From: Lentisphaeria bacterium
GTDB taxonomy: Bacteria; Verrucomicrobiota; Lentisphaeria; Victivallales; UBA1829
Direction: 5' to 3'
Length of the DNA: 51,077 bases
NCBI GenBank assembly: GCA_017629515.1
Contig: JAGBXB010000018.1
Span: forward strand, 1 to 51,077
The translations under genes and the position numbers were made by a program. This document shows, in pieces, positions 15,363-24,938 of the stretch (positions are counted from its first letter, which is position 1; each line of letters starts with the position of its first letter). The notes under the pieces are model-generated. The model was given only the letters and a program-made list of their open reading frames with translations, was not told where the DNA came from and did not search any database.

Positions 15363-16443
15363 AGTAGGCGGTGTTCCCATTGGCGGAAATGCCCCTGTTT
15401 CCATCCAATCCATGACCAATACGGTCACATCCGATGTAACAGCAACTCTTGCCCAGATCCGGGAATTGCATGAGGCTGGTTGTGAGATCGTCCGTTCTAC
15501 GGTTCCGGATGAAGCAACGGTAAATGTGCTTCCGGAAATTCTGGCACAAAGCCCCCTCCCCCTTATTGCAGATATTCATTTTGATTACCGCCTTGCTCTG
15601 GGGGCAATCAAAGCAGGCGTCCATGCCGTAAGGATCAATCCCGGCAATATCGGAGGAAGAGAGAGAGTACAGAAAGTAGCCGAAGCAGCAGGAAACGCCC
15701 ATATCCCCATCCGGGTGGGGGCAAATTCCGGAAGTTTGCCCAAAGGCCTTCTGGAAAGCAAAATCTCTTCCGGCATGACCCGGGAAAAAGCCCTTGCCGA
15801 ATCTCTTGTGGAGGCAGCTCTTTATCAGGCGGAACTTCTGGAAGAATTCGGGTTCCGGGATATAAAAGTATCTTTGAAAGCAAGCAGTGTGACATCCACA
15901 GTGGAAGCCTGCCGTATCTTTGCCCAGAGAACGGATTACCCCTTGCATCTGGGCGTTACCGAAGCGGGAACAGCATTCCGGGGAACGGTAAAAAGTGCTG
16001 TGGGGATAGGCTCTCTTCTTCTGGATGGTATCGGCAATACCATCCGGGTAAGTTTAAGTGCGCCGGTAGTGGAGGAAGTCAAAGCGGCAAAAGCCATTCT
16101 GGAAAGTTGCGGACTGCGGGAGGCTTCTCCGGAGATCGTCAGCTGTCCCACCTGCGGCAGAACCACGTTTGATCTTATGCGTGCTGTAAATCAGGTGGAA
16201 AAACTTATTGATTCCATCAAAGCAAAAGGCGGCAGTATCTCTTTACGGAAAATTGCCGTAATGGGGTGTGAAGTCAATGGCCCCGGGGAAGCTGCAGATG
16301 CAGATATCGGCATAGCCGGCGGCAACAGAAAAGGCTCCCTCATCCTCTTCAAAAAAGGGGAAAGATTTGCCACACTTCCGGAAGCGGAAGGATATGCTTT
16401 ACTGAAAAAAACTATTTTGGAAAATACTATACAAAAGAAGTGA
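15322..16443 (+). CDS. ispG: 4-hydroxy-3-methylbut-2-enyl diphosphate synthase
   Basis: A 373-residue iron-sulfur enzyme that makes HMBPP in the MEP pathway. Visible features are VSIQSMTNT near the N-terminus, the TIM-barrel stretch HFDYRLALGA and VRINPGNIG, and the [4Fe-4S] cysteines in SCPTCGRT and MGCEVNGPGE. Length fits the classical bacterial form without the plant-type insert. The start used lies inside the end of rseP and is preceded by GGA. The N-terminal phrase leading to VPIGGNAPV fits the family, so the 41-base overlap is probably real. Confidence 0.93.
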   Translation: MPHQLLRNKSRQIKVGGVPIGGNAPVSIQSMTNTVTSDVTATLAQIRELHEAGCEIVRSTVPDEATVNVLPEILAQSPLPLIADIHFDYRLALGAIKAGVHAVRINPGNIGGRERVQKVAEAAGNAHIPIRVGANSGSLPKGLLESKISSGMTREKALAESLVEAALYQAELLEEFGFRDIKVSLKASSVTSTVEACRIFAQRTDYPLHLGVTEAGTAFRGTVKSAVGIGSLLLDGIGNTIRVSLSAPVVEEVKAAKAILESCGLREASPEIVSCPTCGRTTFDLMRAVNQVEKLIDSIKAKGGSISLRKIAVMGCEVNGPGEAADADIGIAGGNRKGSLILFKKGERFATLPEAEGYALLKKTILENTIQKK

Positions 16444-16480
16444 TATCAAAAAAACTCAAAAATAAACAAAGGAACTTTTC

Positions 16481-17803
16481 ATGAAAAAATTCATACTTGT
16501 TTTTCTTTTCGTTCTTTCCCTGTTTTCCCTTTCCGGGAAAACCTCCTCCCCACGGTATATCATTCTTTTTATAGGGGATGGGATGGCTCTTCCCCAGCGG
16601 CTTCTTGCGGAAGAATTTTCCCGTAAGACAGAAAAAAAACCTCTCCTTATGAATTCTTTTCCTTATCACGCAACCACCCATACCGTTTCCGCCAATTCTC
16701 TTACAACGGACAGTGCCGCTTCCGCAACAGCCATTGCCTGCGGCGTAAAAACCAATAACGGCAGGATCGGCACTGATCCGAAGAACAATAAACTTGTTTC
16801 CGCAGCCGAAATGGCAAGAGATAAAGGTAAAAAGGTGGGGATCATTACCACGGTCACATTGAATCATGCCACGCCCTCCGGCTTTTACGGACACAGAAAA
16901 AGCAGAACAGAATATTATGAACTGGGGCTTGATCTTGTTTCCTCCCGTTTTGACTTTTTCGGCGGGGGTGGATTGCACAGTTTCAATAAACTCTCCCCGG
17001 ATCTTTTTACTCTTGCAAAGCAGAATAATTATGTGATCAGCAGGGGCAGAGACGCTCTTGACAGCATGAAAAAAGAAAACAAAAATATTTTTCTTGCTTC
17101 TTCAGAAAAAAGCAATATGCCTTATGCCATAGATCTTTCCGGCAATATCCCCACTCTTGCGGAAATCACAGAAAAGGCCATTCAATTACTGGATAATCCC
17201 AAAGGATTTTTCCTTATGGTGGAAGGCGGACTTATTGATTATGCAGGCCATTCCAACGAGGCGGCGACAAATATGCGGGAAGTTCTGGCACTGGATGCTG
17301 CGGTAAAAAAAGCTTATGAATTTTATCAGAAACACCCGGAAGAAACTCTGATCCTTGTCACCGGCGACCATGAAACAGGCGGACTTACTCTGGGGGTGAA
17401 AGGGAAAAAATTCGATCCTCTTGTCCTTGCACAGCAGAAAAGTTCTTCCGGCGTATTCAAATCCCGCTTTACTGCATTGAAAAAGGAAGGAAAAATCAAA
17501 TCTTTTGAAGATGCAAAGGCCATTGTTACGGAATACTTCGGGCTTCTTTTCCAGAGTAAAAACCCCAAAGAAATCCTGCTTATCACTCCGGCGGAACAAA
17601 AGGCAATGGAACAGGCATTCCATCAGGGAAAACTGCCATCTTTCCTGCATAATCTGATGAATCAGAAAGCGGGACTTGGCTGGTCGACCACCAGTCATAC
17701 AGCGATCCCTGTCCTGACGACAGCAACGGGAAAAGGTGCAGAAAACTTTACTGGTTTCATTGAAAATACTTTTATTGCTGAAAAAATAAAAGAACTGCTG
17801 TAA
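16481..17803 (+). CDS. Secreted alkaline phosphatase
   Basis: A 440-residue exported metalloenzyme. Residues 1-20 are a signal peptide. D33 in FIGDGM and the nucleophile S78 in TTDSAASATA fit the alkaline phosphatase active site. Further metal ligands appear in EGGLIDYAGHSNEA and VTGDHETGG, and a late conserved His is in STTSHTAIPV. It probably hydrolyses phosphomonoesters in the periplasm. The start follows AAAGGA. It ends before a strong terminator at 17828. No phosphate-regulon operator was recognised upstream. Confidence 0.88.
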   Translation: MKKFILVFLFVLSLFSLSGKTSSPRYIILFIGDGMALPQRLLAEEFSRKTEKKPLLMNSFPYHATTHTVSANSLTTDSAASATAIACGVKTNNGRIGTDPKNNKLVSAAEMARDKGKKVGIITTVTLNHATPSGFYGHRKSRTEYYELGLDLVSSRFDFFGGGGLHSFNKLSPDLFTLAKQNNYVISRGRDALDSMKKENKNIFLASSEKSNMPYAIDLSGNIPTLAEITEKAIQLLDNPKGFFLMVEGGLIDYAGHSNEAATNMREVLALDAAVKKAYEFYQKHPEETLILVTGDHETGGLTLGVKGKKFDPLVLAQQKSSSGVFKSRFTALKKEGKIKSFEDAKAIVTEYFGLLFQSKNPKEILLITPAEQKAMEQAFHQGKLPSFLHNLMNQKAGLGWSTTSHTAIPVLTTATGKGAENFTGFIENTFIAEKIKELL

Positions 17804-17827
17804 ATAAAAGTATATATCCATAAAGCA

Positions 17828-17863
17828 AAGGGGCTGTTGCCAAAAAGCAGCAGCCCCTTTTTT
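17828..17863 (+). terminator. Intrinsic terminator after the alkaline phosphatase gene
   Basis: GGGGCTG and CAGCCCC form the stem and are followed by TTTTTT. The A run on the other side is short, so it acts mainly on the plus strand, between two converging genes. Confidence 0.85.
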
Positions 17864-17884
17864 GTTTGCGTTGTCAGGATTTAC

Positions 17885-18589
17885 TCAATCTCTTCTGCCG
17901 AAAATACGCAAAATAAAAAGGAAAAGATTGATAAAATCCAGATACAATGACAAAGCACCGAGAATGGCGATTTTCCGGACTGTTTCGGAATTTTCCATCC
18001 CTGCTTCAAGGAACATCATCTTGATCTTCTGGGCGTCATAAGCAGTAAGCCCCACAAAGACCAATACACCCACATAACTGATGATCAAGCTGAATGTATT
18101 GTTCATCCAGAACATATTGACAAGAGAGGCAATAACCAGCCCGATCAATGCCATAAGAAAAAGATTGCCGAATCTTGTCAGATCAGTTTTCGTTACCGAA
18201 CCGATCACCGCCATTACGGCAAAAGTCCCGGCGGTAACAGCAAAAGCGGAAGCAATCACCGTCTGGGTATAGGCTATAAAGATAAAGGATAATGTCACCC
18301 CGTTTACCAGGGAATAGGCGACAAAAAGAGCCGTTGCAGTGGAAGCAGACATCTTGTTGATCCCGGCAGAGATCCACAGTACAAGCCCGATCTCCACAAG
18401 GAAAAGGATGATGCAAAGTCCGGGACTTGTCACAAGTTTCCGGGAAAGTTCCGGAGATGTCCCCACAGCCCACGCAGCCACTCCGCTGATAAGAAGAGCA
18501 AAAGTCATCCACCAATACACATTGGCAAGACACGCTCTCAATGCAGTGGAAACATGCGTTGTTACATAAGAATTGTTGTCTTCATACAT
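17885..18589 (-). CDS. Bax inhibitor-1/YccA family membrane protein
   Basis: A 234-residue protein with about seven membrane segments. Typical family features are the N-terminal TALRACLANVYWWMTFALLISG, the phrase NGVTLSFIF in the middle and GLTAYDAQKIK before the last segments. Members such as YbhL and YccA act in membrane-protein quality control or as calcium-leak channels; the exact role here cannot be told. The start has an excellent AAGGAGG site seven bases upstream. It is a single-gene unit between the phosphatase and secDF. Confidence 0.88.
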   Translation of the reverse strand: MYEDNNSYVTTHVSTALRACLANVYWWMTFALLISGVAAWAVGTSPELSRKLVTSPGLCIILFLVEIGLVLWISAGINKMSASTATALFVAYSLVNGVTLSFIFIAYTQTVIASAFAVTAGTFAVMAVIGSVTKTDLTRFGNLFLMALIGLVIASLVNMFWMNNTFSLIISYVGVLVFVGLTAYDAQKIKMMFLEAGMENSETVRKIAILGALSLYLDFINLFLFILRIFGRRD

Positions 18590-18689
18590 GATAACCTCCT
18601 TTTTTGTATCGTATAGACAATGACATTTATTTATTGTTCGCTAACAATACTCTCTGTTACAGATTTTTCAACTCTGAAGAGTAAAAAAA

Positions 18690-18725
18690 ATAAAAAAAAT
18701 CCGGAGAATAAATTATTCCCCGGAT
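18690..18725 (-). terminator. Intrinsic terminator of the yajC-secDF operon
   Basis: ATCCGG(A/G)GAATA and its partner form a 12-base stem at 18699-18710 and 18714-18725. On the minus strand it is followed by a run of eight T. It lies 20 bases after the secDF stop. Confidence 0.85.
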
Positions 18726-18744
18726 CAGAAAGTCTGAAAAATTA

Positions 18745-21315
18745 TCAGACAGCAGCTTCTTTTGTTTCTTCCGCTTTCACCTTACCGATTTCAAGCTGCG
18801 TGGGCTTGTGCCAGTAGGCAATGATGGTATTGGTGATGAATATGGAAGAGTAGGAACCGAAGATCATACCAAAGAGCATCACGGACACGAAGTCACGGAT
18901 ACCGGTACCGCCGAAGATCAGCTGCATGACCAGCACCATCATGGTGGTGACAGTAGTGAGGATCGTACGGGAGAGGGTCTGATTGACACTCAAATTAATA
19001 AGTCCCCAGTAAGTGCAGGAGCCGTTCTTCATAAGAGAAAGATTTTCACGCACACGGTCGAAGGTAACGATGGTATCGTTGATGGAGATACCGATGATGG
19101 TGAGGGCTGCTGCCACCACATTCATGGTGATCTGACCGCCCAGCATCAGGTAAAGACCGACACTTGCCACAACGTCGTGCAGAAGAACGATGTTTCCTGC
19201 AATAGAGTAGGCAAACTGGAAACGGAAGGTCATATAGAGGATCATCACCGCAAAGGAGAGGAGCAAAGATATGATGGAGATCTTCAGGAATGTGGAACCG
19301 ATCAAAGCCCCCAGTGTGGACTGGGATTTGGGAGCAAACTTGCAATCAGGATAAGCCTTCTGCAATGCTTTGGTCACAGCATCATTAATGGCTGTTCCCT
19401 GTTCGGCAGTTTCCGCCTGATCTTTCTTGTTACGGATAAGGATCTCCACTTCCCGTTCATCTCCTCCGGCACCGCCTGCTTTATAGGTGATCTTGTTTTC
19501 AAATCCCTGTTTGGTGAGAAATTCATCCAGTTTTTCAGCAGGAACGGCTTTTGCATAGGAGTACACCAACTGGGTACCACCGGTAAAGTCGATACTCAGA
19601 CAATCCTTTCCTCTCACACACACAACACAAATGGTGGCAATGATGAAGAGGACAGAAAAACCGATGGCATACCATCTCTTGCCCAGGAAGTCAAAATTGG
19701 GTTCCTTGATGAAAGCACACATTTTGAGGCTTGTCACATGGAAGAACCGCATCATAAGATCGAAGAGCAGTCTTGTAAGGAATACGGCTGTAAACATGGT
19801 GGTGAATACACCGATAGCCAATGTCACAGCAAACCCTTTGATCGCCCCTGTTCCCTGCCACAAAAGCACCATAGAAACAAAAAGGGTGGTCAAGTTGGAG
19901 TCAAAGATGGCACTGTATGCACGGTCAAAACCCAGATCCACAGCGTTCTGGAGGGTTTTTCCGGCATTGATCTCTTCCCTGATACGCTCATAAATAAGCA
20001 CGTTTGCGTCAACAGCCATACCGAAAGTAAGGATGATACCGGCAATACCGGGCAGGGTAAGGGTCACATCAAATGCGGCAATGGCACCCAACATCAGAAC
20101 ACCGTTGAGGGCAAGGGAGATAACCGCAACAACACCGCTTTTCAGGTAGTAAACGATCATAAAGATCATCACAACGATAAGACCTGCGATACCGCTGTAG
20201 ATACCGTCGCGGATAGTAGTTTTACCGATAAGTGGGTCGATATCGGACTGTGCCTGGATCTCCATGGAGAAAGGCACACTTCCGGACACAAGGGCATTGG
20301 AGATATTTTCTGCATCTTCACGGGAGAAGTTACCGGAGATCTGGGCGTTGCCGCCTGTGATCGCCTGACGGATCACAGGAGCGGAATAGAGCTGACCATC
20401 CAGCACGATCCCCAGTCTGCGGCCTACATTTTTACTTGTAACTTCGCCAAACTGTACTGCGCCCTTGTGTTTGAAAGAAAGCAGGATCTCACGCTGACCG
20501 AACTGGTCCATGGCAGCATAAGCATTGTCGATTTCTTTACCGTCCATCTGGGCTTCCCGTTCCACGAGATAGACTTCTTCGACCATTTTGCCATCACGCA
20601 TTTCCTGGGATTTGAGAAGTTCATATCCTTCGGGAGCGGTAAAGGTTTTGGGATTGGCATAATATGCCTGCAATTCCCGTTCATTTTCGGGATGGATCAG
20701 ACGGAATTGAAGTCTGGCGGAAAGTTTCACCAGATTTTCAATAACGATCTTTTCTTCTTTTGTAGCAAGGGGAACACGCATGGAAATATATTCACGGCCG
20801 GCAGGAGTGATATCTGCCTCATAAATATTTTTTCCGGTAAGGCGTTTACGCAATGTTTCAATGGCGATATCCCGGTACTGGTCGAAATTCTTTTCCATCT
20901 TTTCCTTATCTGCCTTTTCAGGGACAAGGGCAAGCATGAATTCCGCACCCCCGTCAAGGTCGATCCCCAGACGGATGGATCCGGCAGAGTTTTTACGGAT
21001 CACAGAGATCACGTCCCGGTTGGTGGTGATCTTCTGGCTTTTTACAATAACAGGTTTCACCAGGGAAGCAAGCTGAACGCCTTTTTCCGCAGCAACCGTT
21101 TCCAATGCGGCAGAGTTGGAAGGGGCTTCCCCCTTGGCATATCTGGCTTTGGCAGCTTCAATAACTTCTGCGGCAACCTTGGAGGAGGGATCACTCAGAA
21201 TACCTTTGAAGGTATCATAGAAATCCCGCTGTCCCAGAGGATACATGGAAAAGAGGAATACGCCCAGCACAAGCAGAGCGAAAACCGATCTTAAAATCAC
21301 AGGTTTCTTGTTCAT
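18745..21315 (-). CDS. secDF: Protein translocase fusion SecDF
   Basis: An 856-residue fusion of SecD and SecF in one chain with twelve predicted membrane segments. The SecD half has the LGIDLDGGAEFML signature near residue 120 and the GMAVDANVLIYERIREE motif in the fourth to fifth membrane segments. The SecF half begins near residue 555 (FLGKRWYAIGFS) and carries IDFTGGTQL and the GISINDTIVTFDRVREN motif. SecDF uses the proton gradient to pull exported proteins through SecYEG. The start overlaps the yajC stop by four bases. Fusion is known in several phyla and is not a frameshift artefact. Confidence 0.93.
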   Translation of the reverse strand: MNKKPVILRSVFALLVLGVFLFSMYPLGQRDFYDTFKGILSDPSSKVAAEVIEAAKARYAKGEAPSNSAALETVAAEKGVQLASLVKPVIVKSQKITTNRDVISVIRKNSAGSIRLGIDLDGGAEFMLALVPEKADKEKMEKNFDQYRDIAIETLRKRLTGKNIYEADITPAGREYISMRVPLATKEEKIVIENLVKLSARLQFRLIHPENERELQAYYANPKTFTAPEGYELLKSQEMRDGKMVEEVYLVEREAQMDGKEIDNAYAAMDQFGQREILLSFKHKGAVQFGEVTSKNVGRRLGIVLDGQLYSAPVIRQAITGGNAQISGNFSREDAENISNALVSGSVPFSMEIQAQSDIDPLIGKTTIRDGIYSGIAGLIVVMIFMIVYYLKSGVVAVISLALNGVLMLGAIAAFDVTLTLPGIAGIILTFGMAVDANVLIYERIREEINAGKTLQNAVDLGFDRAYSAIFDSNLTTLFVSMVLLWQGTGAIKGFAVTLAIGVFTTMFTAVFLTRLLFDLMMRFFHVTSLKMCAFIKEPNFDFLGKRWYAIGFSVLFIIATICVVCVRGKDCLSIDFTGGTQLVYSYAKAVPAEKLDEFLTKQGFENKITYKAGGAGGDEREVEILIRNKKDQAETAEQGTAINDAVTKALQKAYPDCKFAPKSQSTLGALIGSTFLKISIISLLLSFAVMILYMTFRFQFAYSIAGNIVLLHDVVASVGLYLMLGGQITMNVVAAALTIIGISINDTIVTFDRVRENLSLMKNGSCTYWGLINLSVNQTLSRTILTTVTTMMVLVMQLIFGGTGIRDFVSVMLFGMIFGSYSSIFITNTIIAYWHKPTQLEIGKVKAEETKEAAV

Positions 21316-21710
21316 TTCTTTTCAGGCTCCGCATTGGCTGCTTCAGGGCGAACGATCTGGCTGACAGCGTTTTTCAGTACTTTGATGCGGGCATTGTCGG
21401 AGATCTTGACAACAAAGTGATCTTCTTTCACAGTATCCACTGTTCCCATGATCCCGCCGATAGTTACGATTTCTTCACCAACTTTGATGGAAGAAAGCAT
21501 CTCTTCTTTTTTCTTGCGTTCTTTTCTCTGACCGTTCCACATAAGGAAAATAAATACCCCCATGATCACGATAAAAGGAACCATTCCGCCAAGACCTTCC
21601 ATCATACTCTGGGGCTTTTTGGGGCCGTTGGCAGGGACACTCTGGGTTGCTGTGGTTGCAGTTGTTTTTGCTGCAGAAGGTGCTGCATTTGCGATTGTGT
21701 AGATAGTCAT
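21312..21710 (-). CDS. yajC: Sec translocon accessory protein YajC
   Basis: A 132-residue protein with one membrane segment (PFIVIMGVFIFLMW) followed by the typical QRKERKKKEEML and IKVGEEIVTIGGIMGTV core. The N-terminal 35 residues before the membrane segment are Ala/Thr/Pro-rich and longer than in most YajC. It associates with SecDF, whose gene overlaps it by four bases. The start has a CGGAG site. Confidence 0.9.
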   Translation of the reverse strand: MTIYTIANAAPSAAKTTATTATQSVPANGPKKPQSMMEGLGGMVPFIVIMGVFIFLMWNGQRKERKKKEEMLSSIKVGEEIVTIGGIMGTVDTVKEDHFVVKISDNARIKVLKNAVSQIVRPEAANAEPEKK

Positions 21711-21752
21711 ACTTTTTCTCCGTATTTAATGTTGTTTATCTGTTTATCCTGT

Positions 21753-21780
21753 AATTTACCACAAATCCCATCAAGTACAA
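21753..21780 (-). promoter_or_regulatory. Predicted promoter for yajC-secDF
   Basis: On the minus strand TTGTAC, a 16-base spacer and TAAATT lie about 45 bases upstream of the yajC start. Called by eye. Confidence 0.45.
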
Positions 21781-21867
21781 GGCTGAAAAGGCATTTTCAA
21801 AAGAAAAAACCACATAAAAACGCGTTTCAAAGGCGTTTTTCCCATGCTCCTGTACGGGATGGAAAAT

Positions 21868-21900
21868 GAAAAAGCCGGTACACTTTTTCAAGGCACCGGC
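21868..21900 (-). terminator. Intrinsic terminator of the rpmH-rnpA-yidD-yidC-jag cluster
   Basis: GCCGGT and ACCGGC form a stem around a 15-base loop, and on the minus strand it is followed by TTTTTC. It lies seven bases after the jag stop codon. Confidence 0.75.
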
Positions 21901-21906
21901 AATAAA

Positions 21907-22752
21907 TCACTTTTTCAAAGAGATAGTCACACTTTTCAGTGCGCCCTCGCCGGAACTTTCCGTAACAAGATCCGCTTCATTTTCCAGAGTGATGTGGATA
22001 ATGCGACGGTCATGGGAGTTCATGGGAGGCAGAGTTTTTGATTCACCCCAGCGGCGCACTTCCTTTGCCGCATCCAGAGCCTGCTGACGCAGATTGTCTT
22101 CCATTTCAGAACCGTTATCATCGGAAAAATCCCTGCGGGAATTTCTTTTGCCATTGCGGTCATCAAAAGACCTTCTGCGGGAGGAGTGTTCCTTATCCCC
22201 GGAACGTTCTTTTCTTTCATTACGGGTGGCATATCCGTCAAGATCGATATATACTTTGGGGAAATCAGGATTTTCTTTCTGCATCATCTTATTGAGGATA
22301 AGCTGCAAACTTTCCAGAGTCTGACCTTTTCTTCCGATAATGCGGCCGGCATCCTCACTTGTAACATAAAGATTGATCTTGCTTGTGCGTCCTTCTGCTT
22401 TCACTGTTCCTTCCAGGCTCAAAAAGTCCAGCATGGTCACAAGGGCAACTCTGGTTTTGTCCACCATTTCGGGAGTAATGGGAATGACAACACGTTCACG
22501 ACGACCTTTGCGTTCTTCTTTTCCGCAGTCACATTCCTCATCTTCGTCATCATTACATTCACAGGATTCTCCGGAAGCAGTCTCCTCATTGCAGCAGCAA
22601 CAGGAGCAGGTTTCTTCCTGTACTTTTTCTTCTGCACAAGCGCTGTTTTCCACAGCAGCGGCAGAACCGTTTTCTGTGGCGGCAACTGTTTCGGCGGGGG
22701 AAGAAATGTTTTCTCCGGCAGTAGTTTCCACCATGTCTTTTTCGTTTTCCAT
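21907..22752 (-). CDS. jag: Jag/KhpB RNA-binding protein (KH-R3H) with cysteine-rich acidic N-terminus
   Basis: A 281-residue protein. Residues about 85-165 contain the Jag KH module with GRIIGRKGQTLESLQ, and the C-terminus has the R3H-type MNSHDRRIIH. KhpB-type proteins bind RNA with KhpA and influence cell shape. The linker between KH and R3H is rich in Arg and Ser. Unusually, residues 39-76 hold ten cysteines (39, 49, 51-54, 64, 66, 74, 76) amid Glu and Asp. The start used is the ATG at 22752; an upstream in-frame TTG would add three codons. The gene lies 19 bases after yidC in the conserved rpmH-rnpA-yidD-yidC-jag order. Confidence 0.88.
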   Translation of the reverse strand: MENEKDMVETTAGENISSPAETVAATENGSAAAVENSACAEEKVQEETCSCCCCNEETASGESCECNDDEDEECDCGKEERKGRRERVVIPITPEMVDKTRVALVTMLDFLSLEGTVKAEGRTSKINLYVTSEDAGRIIGRKGQTLESLQLILNKMMQKENPDFPKVYIDLDGYATRNERKERSGDKEHSSRRRSFDDRNGKRNSRRDFSDDNGSEMEDNLRQQALDAAKEVRRWGESKTLPPMNSHDRRIIHITLENEADLVTESSGEGALKSVTISLKK

Positions 22753-22771
22753 AATTTTCAAGCCTTTGCTT

Positions 22772-24508
22772 TTATGCGGGTTTGGATGTGGAGGATTTCG
22801 CCTCTCTTTCCTCTTCCCTTTTTGCTGTATATTGTGTATATTTCATCTGTAAAATACTGAAAATCTGACTCACAGTCCAGTACAATGTAAGTCCGGAAGG
22901 CAGATTGTAAAGCATGACAAGCATGACAATGGGCATAAACATCATCATCTTCTGCTGCATGGGATCTGCCCCCGTGGAGGGGGTCATCTTCTGCTGCAAT
23001 ACCATAAGAGCAGTCATAATAAGGATAAGGGGATGAATCCCGTAACCGAACAGGAACTGGGGACCCACAAGGTCGGGCTTGGTAAGGTCGGTTGCCCACA
23101 GGAAGGAAACATGACGCAATTCCACAGAAGCATCCAGTGCGGAATACAGGGCAAGGAATACAGGGATCTGCAAAAGGATGGGCAGACAGCCGCCGAGAGG
23201 ATTTACACCTTCTTTACGGTAAAGTTCCATCATCTTCTGCTGCATCAGCTGGGGATTGTCTTTATATTTTTCTTTCAGTTCTTTTACCATGGGGCCGACT
23301 TTCTGCATTTTACGCATGGAGTTGTTGGCTTTCTGGGTCACAGGCCAGAAAACAACACGCACGATAATGGTAAGCAGAATAATGGCGATCCCGTAAGAAC
23401 CGCACCACTCTTTCAGATATTTCAGGAACACCACCAGCGGACGGGCAAGAAATTCCATGAAAGAAAAGTAGGAAAGATGCAATACACCAATGGCACTTTC
23501 CGGAAGTTTTTTGATCTCTTCCACGCTCTTGGGGCCGGTATAGCAGTTTGCTTCAAGAGAATAGGGGCTGTTGGCAAGGAGAGTGACATTGTTATATACA
23601 CCACCGACAGAGGGGATGAAATAATTTTCTTCCGGATCTTCCGGCATGGGTTTGGCTTTTCTTGTAAGAACAAAACCGCCGTCAAAAGGTTTGGCGGGGA
23701 AAAGAAGAGAGGCAAAATATTTATTGGAAGTACCGATCCAGTCAACAGGAGAGTTGACGGCAGCTTTCTTGAATTTTTCTTCTTTGGAGGAGGGACTCAC
23801 GGAAGAAAGTTTCTTTGCAGAAGCATGACAGAACTCAATATTGTGGGGATCATTATAAAGAGTATCCCCGGCAAGATATTTAAGCGGAGGAAGTCCCGCA
23901 TTCCACAAAACCAGTCTGGGGAGAACCACAGGAACTGCAGAAAGATTTTCCAGAGAATAGACACATTTCAAAGTATAGGAAGCCGGAGCAAGGGCAAAGA
24001 TCCGGGTGACACGCAGAACATTTTTCTTGTCACTGTAAAGACTCTGAATGGTAAGAGAACCTTTTTCATTGTTCACCTTCTCCACTTTCATAAGTTTCCA
24101 GGGAGCAGGAAGTTCAAGAATAAAACTGCGGCAGAGGGGATCTTCAGGGATAAATTCCACACTTTTCTTTTTATCGGCGGAGTGTTTATACTGGGAGAAA
24201 ATACTTTTTACAACACTTCCGGAAACAGGATCGATATAGAAGGAAACAAACGCATTTTCCAACTTTTCTTCCGGAAGAGAAATGATTTTTTCTTCTTTAC
24301 TTACTTCCGGCACAGCAACAACAGGCGCAGGAACAACTTTCTTCGCAGGAGTCTGCGCATTATCTTTCACAGGAACAACAGGTACAAGAAGTTCCTGATT
24401 ATTTTCAGGTACAGCATCCTTTTTGGAATAAGAGGTAAAGTACCACCATCCGGCAAGGAAAAGGACAGCAACGGCAATGACTATTACAGATTCTTTATCA
24501 AATTTCAC
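22772..24508 (-). CDS. yidC: Membrane protein insertase YidC
   Basis: A 578-residue Gram-negative type YidC. It has an N-terminal membrane anchor (VIVIAVAVLFLAGWW), a large periplasmic beta domain (about residues 60-350) and the five-segment insertase core, with the conserved groove Arg in LLTIIVRVVFWPVT and the phrase EGVNPLGGCLPILLQIPVF. It inserts and folds inner-membrane proteins alone or with SecYEG. The start is a GTG preceded by AAAGGTG. Length and layout are normal for an outer-membrane-bearing bacterium. Confidence 0.93.
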   Translation of the reverse strand: MKFDKESVIVIAVAVLFLAGWWYFTSYSKKDAVPENNQELLVPVVPVKDNAQTPAKKVVPAPVVAVPEVSKEEKIISLPEEKLENAFVSFYIDPVSGSVVKSIFSQYKHSADKKKSVEFIPEDPLCRSFILELPAPWKLMKVEKVNNEKGSLTIQSLYSDKKNVLRVTRIFALAPASYTLKCVYSLENLSAVPVVLPRLVLWNAGLPPLKYLAGDTLYNDPHNIEFCHASAKKLSSVSPSSKEEKFKKAAVNSPVDWIGTSNKYFASLLFPAKPFDGGFVLTRKAKPMPEDPEENYFIPSVGGVYNNVTLLANSPYSLEANCYTGPKSVEEIKKLPESAIGVLHLSYFSFMEFLARPLVVFLKYLKEWCGSYGIAIILLTIIVRVVFWPVTQKANNSMRKMQKVGPMVKELKEKYKDNPQLMQQKMMELYRKEGVNPLGGCLPILLQIPVFLALYSALDASVELRHVSFLWATDLTKPDLVGPQFLFGYGIHPLILIMTALMVLQQKMTPSTGADPMQQKMMMFMPIVMLVMLYNLPSGLTLYWTVSQIFSILQMKYTQYTAKREEEREAKSSTSKPA

Positions 24509-24569
24509 GATTCACCTTTTTCTCACTTTTCATCCGTTTCACAGGATAAAAATTTCTTTTCCGCCGGAC

Positions 24570-24938
24570 TCATCCATCACATTCTCCGGCATATTTTCTC
24601 TGATCGGCGGTCATTTCCGGATCAGACTTGTTTTCAGCAACATTCTTTATTTCTTTCCTTGTAAAAAGACCTTTAAAAGAAAAGTTTTCCGGCACAGGGT
24701 CATACCCTCCTTTACAGAAAGGCTGACAACGCAGCAACCGCACAGAAGCAAGGATACACCCTTTGAACGCCCCGTGTTTCATCACAGCTTCAGCGGCATA
24801 GGCAGAACAACTGGGAAGAAACCGGCAGCAGGGAGGCAGGTACGGGGAGATACAAAGTTTGTATATTTTGATAAGGAGCAGGAAAAATCCTGCAAAAGAA
24901 AAACTCAATCTGACGACCGGGAAATACCCCCGGAGCAT
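24570..24938 (-). CDS. yidD: Membrane protein insertion efficiency factor YidD
   Basis: A 122-residue protein with the YidD core: [20 protein letters not shown], three conserved Cys in that block, and the Arg-rich [18 protein letters not shown] with YDPVP. It helps YidC-dependent insertion. The frame is open further upstream into rnpA; the ATG at 24938 is chosen because the YidD homology begins close behind it. This start overlaps rnpA by 34 bases, which is common for this gene pair. Confidence 0.85.
   Translation of the reverse strand: MLRGYFPVVRLSFSFAGFFLLLIKIYKLCISPYLPPCCRFLPSCSAYAAEAVMKHGAFKGCILASVRLLRCQPFCKGGYDPVPENFSFKGLFTRKEIKNVAENKSDPEMTADQRKYAGECDG

Noticed and set aside
18808..21294. 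828-residue frame on the plus strand opposite secDF
   Set aside because: It is the antisense shadow of secDF, with His/Asp-rich composition and no start signal or recognisable domain.
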